A stretch of 64,000 nt of DNA, from positions 124,001-188,000 of the forward strand of contig NZ_JBHTJN010000012.1 in NCBI RefSeq assembly GCF_042675725.1. The letters run 5' to 3'. The stretch comes from Seminibacterium arietis. GTDB lineage: Bacteria; Pseudomonadota; Gammaproteobacteria; Enterobacterales; Pasteurellaceae. Every line of letters begins with the position of its first letter. Within the stretch, counting starts at the first letter, position 1. The translations under genes and the position numbers were made by a program. The notes below the pieces were generated by a model. The model was given only the letters and a program-made list of their open reading frames with translations, was not told where the DNA came from and ran no database searches. Positions 60,527-64,000 of this stretch are shown here, in pieces.

Positions 60527-61531
60527 TTAACCTTTGTAGTTATAGATATGAGCAACTAGATCTAGTACTTTATTTGAATAGCCCGTTTCGTTATCGTACC
60601 AAGATACTAATTTTACAAAACGATCAGTTAATGCAATACCAGCTGCTGCGTCAAAAATTGAGGTCAATGAACAACCGTTAAAGTCTGTAGAAACAACGGC
60701 GTCTTCAGTGTAACCCAATACACCTTTCATTTCGTTTTCAGAAGCACGTTTAATTTCAGCACAAATTTCTTCATAAGTAGCTGGTTTCTCTAAATTCACA
60801 GTTAAATCAACAACAGATACGTTTGGTGTTGGAACACGAAATGCCATACCAGTTAATTTACCATTTAGTGCTGGGATAACTTTTCCAACCGCTTTAGCTG
60901 CTCCTGTTGAAGATGGGATAATATTTTGTGCAGCTCCACGACCACCACGCCAGTCTTTTACAGATGGACCATCAACAGTTTTTTGAGTTGCTGTTGTTGC
61001 GTGGACAGTTGTCATTAAGCCGTCTTTGATTCCAAATTTATCATTGATGACTTTTGCTAGTGGAGCTAAGCAGTTTGTAGTACAAGATGCATTAGATACA
61101 ATATCTTGACCCGCATAAGTATCGAAGTTAACGCCATTTACAAACATTGGAGTAGCATCTTTAGATGGACCTGTTAACACTACTTTTTTTGCTCCCGCAG
61201 TAATGTGTTTACGGGCAGTTTCATCAGTTAAGAAAATACCTGTTGCTTCAACAGCAATATCAACACCGATTTCGTTCCATTTTAAGTTGGCAGGATCGCG
61301 TTCAGAAGTAACACGGATCGTTTTACCATTAACTACTAAGTTTCCGTCTTTAACTTCAACTGAGCCATCGAAACGACCATGAGTTGAATCATATTTTAGC
61401 ATGTAAGCCATGTATTCAACATCAATTAAGTCGTTAATACCAACAACTTCAATATCATCACGATTTTGTGCTGCACGAAATACAATGCGACCAATACGAC
61501 CGAAACCATTGATACCAATTTTAATTGCCAT
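60527..61531 (-). CDS. gapA: Glyceraldehyde-3-phosphate dehydrogenase
   Basis: Glycolytic enzyme of 334 residues. INGFGRIGRIVFRAAQ binds NAD, and the catalytic Cys lies in SNASCTTNCLAPLAKV. GPSVKDWRGGRGAAQNIIPSSTGAAKA and WYDNETGYSNKVLDL (read in parts) are also typical. Monocistronic; a terminator-like hairpin follows and a good promoter precedes it. Confidence 0.98.
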   Translation of the reverse strand: MAIKIGINGFGRIGRIVFRAAQNRDDIEVVGINDLIDVEYMAYMLKYDSTHGRFDGSVEVKDGNLVVNGKTIRVTSERDPANLKWNEIGVDIAVEATGIFLTDETARKHITAGAKKVVLTGPSKDATPMFVNGVNFDTYAGQDIVSNASCTTNCLAPLAKVINDKFGIKDGLMTTVHATTATQKTVDGPSVKDWRGGRGAAQNIIPSSTGAAKAVGKVIPALNGKLTGMAFRVPTPNVSVVDLTVNLEKPATYEEICAEIKRASENEMKGVLGYTEDAVVSTDFNGCSLTSIFDAAAGIALTDRFVKLVSWYDNETGYSNKVLDLVAHIYNYKG

Positions 61532-61599
61532 AAGATTTTCACCTATAATTTTAAGTTAAACAAAACCTGATGCTTCACAGAAACGCTTACTGTTTCTAG

Positions 61600-61650
61600 T
61601 TTCCACATTGGCTGAGATTATAGCACGATTTCTTTTTTTGATAAAAGTGC
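61600..61650 (-). promoter_or_regulatory. gapA promoter with extended -10
   Basis: On the minus strand TG-C-TATAAT (TATAAT at 61622-61617) is an extended -10 element; a weak TTATCA lies 16 bases further upstream as -35. The leader then carries AGAAAC/GTTTCT, a small hairpin, before the gene. Confidence 0.6.
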
Positions 61651-61904
61651 CAGTTAAACAAATCTAGTGTATATAGATTTTTTATGATCTGTATCAAGTA
61701 TCTATATCTATCAACCTTTCATGAATTATTTGTAACTCATTGATTATTATAAATAATCATTATAAAATGAATGTCTACATGATTAGCAGTATTTAGTATA
61801 TAATTATTGAAATTTGCTATATTTAGTGTAGCATGTGTAAATATCTGTTTTATATTTTATTCTCAAATAAAATCTTTCTTTTAGTAGAAACTAGGAAAAA
61901 TATA
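61651..61904. other. AT-rich intergenic region between gapA and lic1
   Basis: No gene seen. Very AT-rich, with several TATAAT-like hexamers (for example TATATAATTATT near 61798) that could serve the lic1 promoter. A well-spaced AGGA (61893-61896) at its end serves the ATG at 61905. Confidence 0.5.
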
Positions 61905-62066
61905 ATGACAAACAAACAAACAAACAAACAAACAAACAAACAAACAAACAAACAAACAAACAAACGCTATTTCTTTTTCTTAAATTATTATATATATTCA
62001 ATATACATAGTTCTAATCAACCTAGTACTGTCCCAAATTACATTTTCTCAAATAATAATCAACTAA
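61905..62066 (+). CDS. Short repeat-bearing ORF upstream of licA, probable phase-variable leader
   Basis: The ATG at 61905 lies 8 bases after AGGA, so it is a strong start. It is followed at once by CAAA repeats that read NKQT over and over, then a hydrophobic stretch (RYFFFLNYYIYSIYIVLINL) and a TAA at 62064. This stop is in the same frame as licA and 21 bases before its ATG. H. influenzae LicA also starts ATG-then-tetranucleotide-repeat, but there the repeats are fused to the kinase. Here the two are separate, so the ORF may be a leader that couples to licA or the relic of a fused N-terminus. Confidence 0.55.
   Translation: MTNKQTNKQTNKQTNKQTNKRYFFFLNYYIYSIYIVLINLVLSQITFSQIIIN
61909..61964 (+). 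repeat. Tetranucleotide repeat (CAAA)14, phase-variation tract
   Basis: Fourteen uninterrupted CAAA units, directly after an ATG and one base. Each unit gained or lost shifts the frame. Frames after the tract: with 14 units it stays open to 62066; with 15 to 62074; with 13 or 16 it stops at 61983. Confidence 0.95.
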
Positions 62067-62087
62067 TTTTATAAAAAAGAGCTTTTT

Positions 62088-62981
62088 ATGTTTAATGATT
62101 ATGATGAGAAAATACTTTCGATAATAGAAGAAGTTTTCCCTAAAAATAGCAAAGTAAAATATTCTATTTTAGGTGGAATGACTAATAAAAATTATCTGCT
62201 AAATATAAATAATGAGAAATACGTACTACGTTTACCTGGTGCTATGACATCTCATTTAATATCAAGAAATAATGAGATGAATAATAGTATATTAATGTCT
62301 CAATATGGATTTAATGTTGAAACAGTTTATTTTAATCCAGATAGTGGAATAAAAATAACAAAGTTTTTAAATGGGGGAACAAATTTAACTCACGATAATA
62401 TAATACAACTTGATTATTTATCTTTAGTTGCTATGAATTTATTTAAATTACATAATTGCAATGCAAAATTTGATAATAATTTTAATGTATTTGATACTTT
62501 TTATCATTATTTTGATTTATTAAAAGATAAAAATAAGTTTTTTTATTTTAATAGTAATATTAAGGATATTTATAATTTTTTTGTTAAATTATCAAATAAA
62601 CATGAGCTTTATCAAGTTACATGTCCCTGTCATAATGATCTTGTTCCAGAAAATATCTTAATCAATAAGAATAAATTGTTTTTTATTGATTGGGAGTATT
62701 CTGGAATGAATACGCCATTGTTTGATATAGCCGCATTTTTCTTGGAATCTCGATTATCAATAGATAAACAAAAATATTTTATGCTTCATTATGATCCGAA
62801 TTTAAATTTTGAAAAATCTCATGCAGAAATTCTAATTCATCAATTTACGCAAGATGTTTTATGGTTTTTGTGGACTTTAATTAAAGAAGAGAATAATGAA
62901 TCTTTTGAAGATTATGCAACAATAAGAATAAACCGATCTTATAAGATTATGAATGAGTTAATTAATAATGAATTTATTTAG
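62088..62981 (+). CDS. licA: Choline kinase of the lic1 locus
   Basis: Phosphorylates choline for decoration of lipooligosaccharide with phosphorylcholine. The 297-residue product is complete: GGMTNKNYLLNINNEKYVLRLPG (in parts) near the N-terminus, Brenner motif CHNDLVPENILI and metal motif FIDWEYSG. AAAGAG lies 6 bases before the ATG. Base composition is extremely AT-rich compared with its neighbours and it lacks any uptake core, suggesting separate history. licB begins inside its last codons. Confidence 0.93.
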   Translation: MFNDYDEKILSIIEEVFPKNSKVKYSILGGMTNKNYLLNINNEKYVLRLPGAMTSHLISRNNEMNNSILMSQYGFNVETVYFNPDSGIKITKFLNGGTNLTHDNIIQLDYLSLVAMNLFKLHNCNAKFDNNFNVFDTFYHYFDLLKDKNKFFYFNSNIKDIYNFFVKLSNKHELYQVTCPCHNDLVPENILINKNKLFFIDWEYSGMNTPLFDIAAFFLESRLSIDKQKYFMLHYDPNLNFEKSHAEILIHQFTQDVLWFLWTLIKEENNESFEDYATIRINRSYKIMNELINNEFI

Positions 62982-63906
62982 AAAAAAAGTAAAGAAAAAT
63001 TTAATTCATCTGGGCTATTTTTGCGGATTATTATCTGGTTTGCTTTGGGCTATAGCGGGTATTTCCTATGAAAAATTATATACAGATTTTCCCATGTTTA
63101 ATGCATTTGCATTAAACATAATTATATTATTTATTGCTGAATTTGTTTTGCTTTTGCTTATTTGCAGTTATTTAGCAAAAGAGAAATTATTACCGCACTT
63201 AAACTATATTTCTGTTATTGCTGTTATAGGAGGTTTATGTGGTGGACCTATTGGCATGTTATTTTATTTGCAGTCATTACAATCTATAGGAGTTAGCTAT
63301 ACTGCAACTATTTCAATCAGTTACCCAATAATAGCGTCTATTTTATCAATTAAATTTTTATCTGTTAAAACCTCAAAAAAGACAATTTTTTCTTTTATTT
63401 TGATTATTTTATTAATAATACCAATAATGTATCAGGATGAAAAAGTAGATATTAGCTATTGGGGGATTTTTTTCGCTTTATTCTGTGCATTATGTTGGGC
63501 AGTTGAAATTGTTATTTCTAGCTATGTTATGCGTTATTATCAATCAGAGCAAACTTATTTATTTAGACAAGCAGGATCAAGTTTAGGATATTTTATAATT
63601 ATCATTTTTCAACTGGTATATGGCTCTTATTTTGTTCCATTAGATTTTAACGTTTTTAATGATATTAATTTATGGAAGCTAGAACTAATTGTGATTTTAT
63701 CGTCAGGATTTTCTTATTTTTTCTACTATAAAGCAATTGGTATCTTAAATCCAATTAGAGCAATGGCTCTAAATATTACCTATAGTTTATGGGCTGTCAT
63801 ATTAAGTGCGGTTATTTTCTCAAAAGAAATTAGTATGATTTTGATTGCTATTGGGTTTGTTGTTTTAGTTAATGTATTTATTGTTGCTAGAGGAGAGAAA
63901 AAGTGA
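62968..63906 (+). CDS. licB: Choline permease of the lic1 locus
   Basis: A 312-residue DMT-type transporter with ten hydrophobic helices (LIHLGYFCGLLSGLLWAIAGISYEK read in parts; CGGPIGMLFYLQSLQ; ILNPIRAMALNITYSLWAVI). It imports choline for LicA and LicC. It overlaps licA by 14 bases. Uptake cores at 63192-63200 and 63804-63812. Confidence 0.9.
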   Translation: MNLFRKKVKKNLIHLGYFCGLLSGLLWAIAGISYEKLYTDFPMFNAFALNIIILFIAEFVLLLLICSYLAKEKLLPHLNYISVIAVIGGLCGGPIGMLFYLQSLQSIGVSYTATISISYPIIASILSIKFLSVKTSKKTIFSFILIILLIIPIMYQDEKVDISYWGIFFALFCALCWAVEIVISSYVMRYYQSEQTYLFRQAGSSLGYFIIIIFQLVYGSYFVPLDFNVFNDINLWKLELIVILSSGFSYFFYYKAIGILNPIRAMALNITYSLWAVILSAVIFSKEISMILIAIGFVVLVNVFIVARGEKK

Positions 63907-64000
63907 ATGCAATTATTTTAGCAGCAGGTTTAGGAAGCCGTTTTAAGGAAATTACTCAAAAAACACATAAAGCTCTACTTCCATTACCTAATGGTATCCC
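63903..64000 (+). CDS. licC: Phosphocholine cytidylyltransferase, start only (cut by window edge)
   Basis: Starts with GTG overlapping the licB stop (GTGA). The visible residues NAIILAAGLGSRFKEITQKT include the nucleotidyltransferase loop AAGLGSRF. It would activate phosphocholine to CDP-choline. The gene runs past the right edge; licD is expected beyond. Confidence 0.88.
   Translation, partial: MNAIILAAGLGSRFKEITQKTHKALLPLPNGI

Noticed and set aside
61561..61630. GC-richer segment upstream of gapA considered as a tRNA or small RNA
   Set aside because: No cloverleaf or terminator found; it fits a gapA promoter and leader.
62021..62045. CTAGTACTGTCCCAAATTACATTTTC recalls the end of some IS elements
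   Set aside because: Only one end is present, with no matching inverted end and no transposase fragment nearby.
1..64000. Search by eye for tRNA, rRNA, CRISPR arrays, prophage or complete insertion sequences
   Set aside because: None found; repeats present are the uptake sequences, the 108-bp array, the 20-bp direct repeat and the CAAA tract.

Overview
The window is an AT-rich chromosomal segment from a member of the Pasteurellaceae (Gammaproteobacteria). Three things point there. I counted about 42 exact copies, both orientations together, of the Haemophilus influenzae-type DNA uptake core AAGTGCGGT. The gene content and order are those of the family (pgk-fba, relA-rlmD-recO, coaBC-dut-slmA, rpsF-priB-rpsR-rplI, nan cluster, pabA/pabB/pabC). 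The right edge holds a lic1-type phosphorylcholine locus (licA, licB, start of licC) preceded by a tetranucleotide repeat. A Histophilus/Haemophilus-like host of low GC is my best guess; the species is inference.

Layout: 1-9.9 kb is housekeeping (glycolysis pgk and fba; dgkA; stringent response relA; rRNA methyltransferases rlmD and rsmE; recO; yqgE-ruvX; an exported SAM hydrolase-like protein). 10.0-18.5 kb is an accessory island of minus-strand genes. 18.6-21.8 kb is a MarR-type regulator with an EmrAB drug-efflux pair. 21.9-30 kb holds dps, the pab folate genes, two small lipoproteins, an XRE regulator, ridA, a TonB-dependent host-iron-protein receptor and argO. 30-46 kb is core metabolism and information processing (rpe-gph-trpS, psd, fklB, proB, yjjP-yjjB, folA, mutM, rpmB-rpmG, radC, coaBC-dut-slmA, yheU, crp, plsB). 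46-52 kb holds lexA, the rpsF operon, and rnr-rlmB. 51.7-55.6 kb is the sialic-acid catabolic operon nanE-nanK-yhcH-nanR-nanA. 55.9-60.4 kb holds ftsB-ispD-kef and a TerC/CBS membrane protein. 60.5-64 kb holds gapA and the lic1 locus.

The most interesting part is the 8.4-kb island (about 10,013-18,486). In transcription order it encodes: a four-TM coiled-coil membrane protein; a P-loop GTPase with five 36-residue N-terminal tandem repeats; a coiled-coil protein with a C-terminal membrane anchor; a possible 41-residue peptide; a TerY-like von Willebrand A protein; a divergent protein kinase; a PP2C phosphatase; and a lipoprotein with Sel1-like, coiled-coil and WG repeats. Spacing is mostly a few bases, so this looks like one operon. 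The combination vWA + kinase + PP2C is the TerY-P triad of comparative genomics, here joined to a GTPase module and to the envelope. The island has no exact uptake core over about 8.6 kb and is bounded by a 20-bp direct repeat, both consistent with acquisition by transfer. Its function is unknown; a stress-sensing or anti-invader role is inference.

A second region of interest is the lic1 locus, where 14 CAAA repeats follow a well-placed ATG but lie in a short upstream frame that stops just before an intact licA. That suggests phase variation through translational coupling rather than by direct frameshifting of the kinase. I saw no tRNA, rRNA, CRISPR array, intact insertion sequence or prophage.
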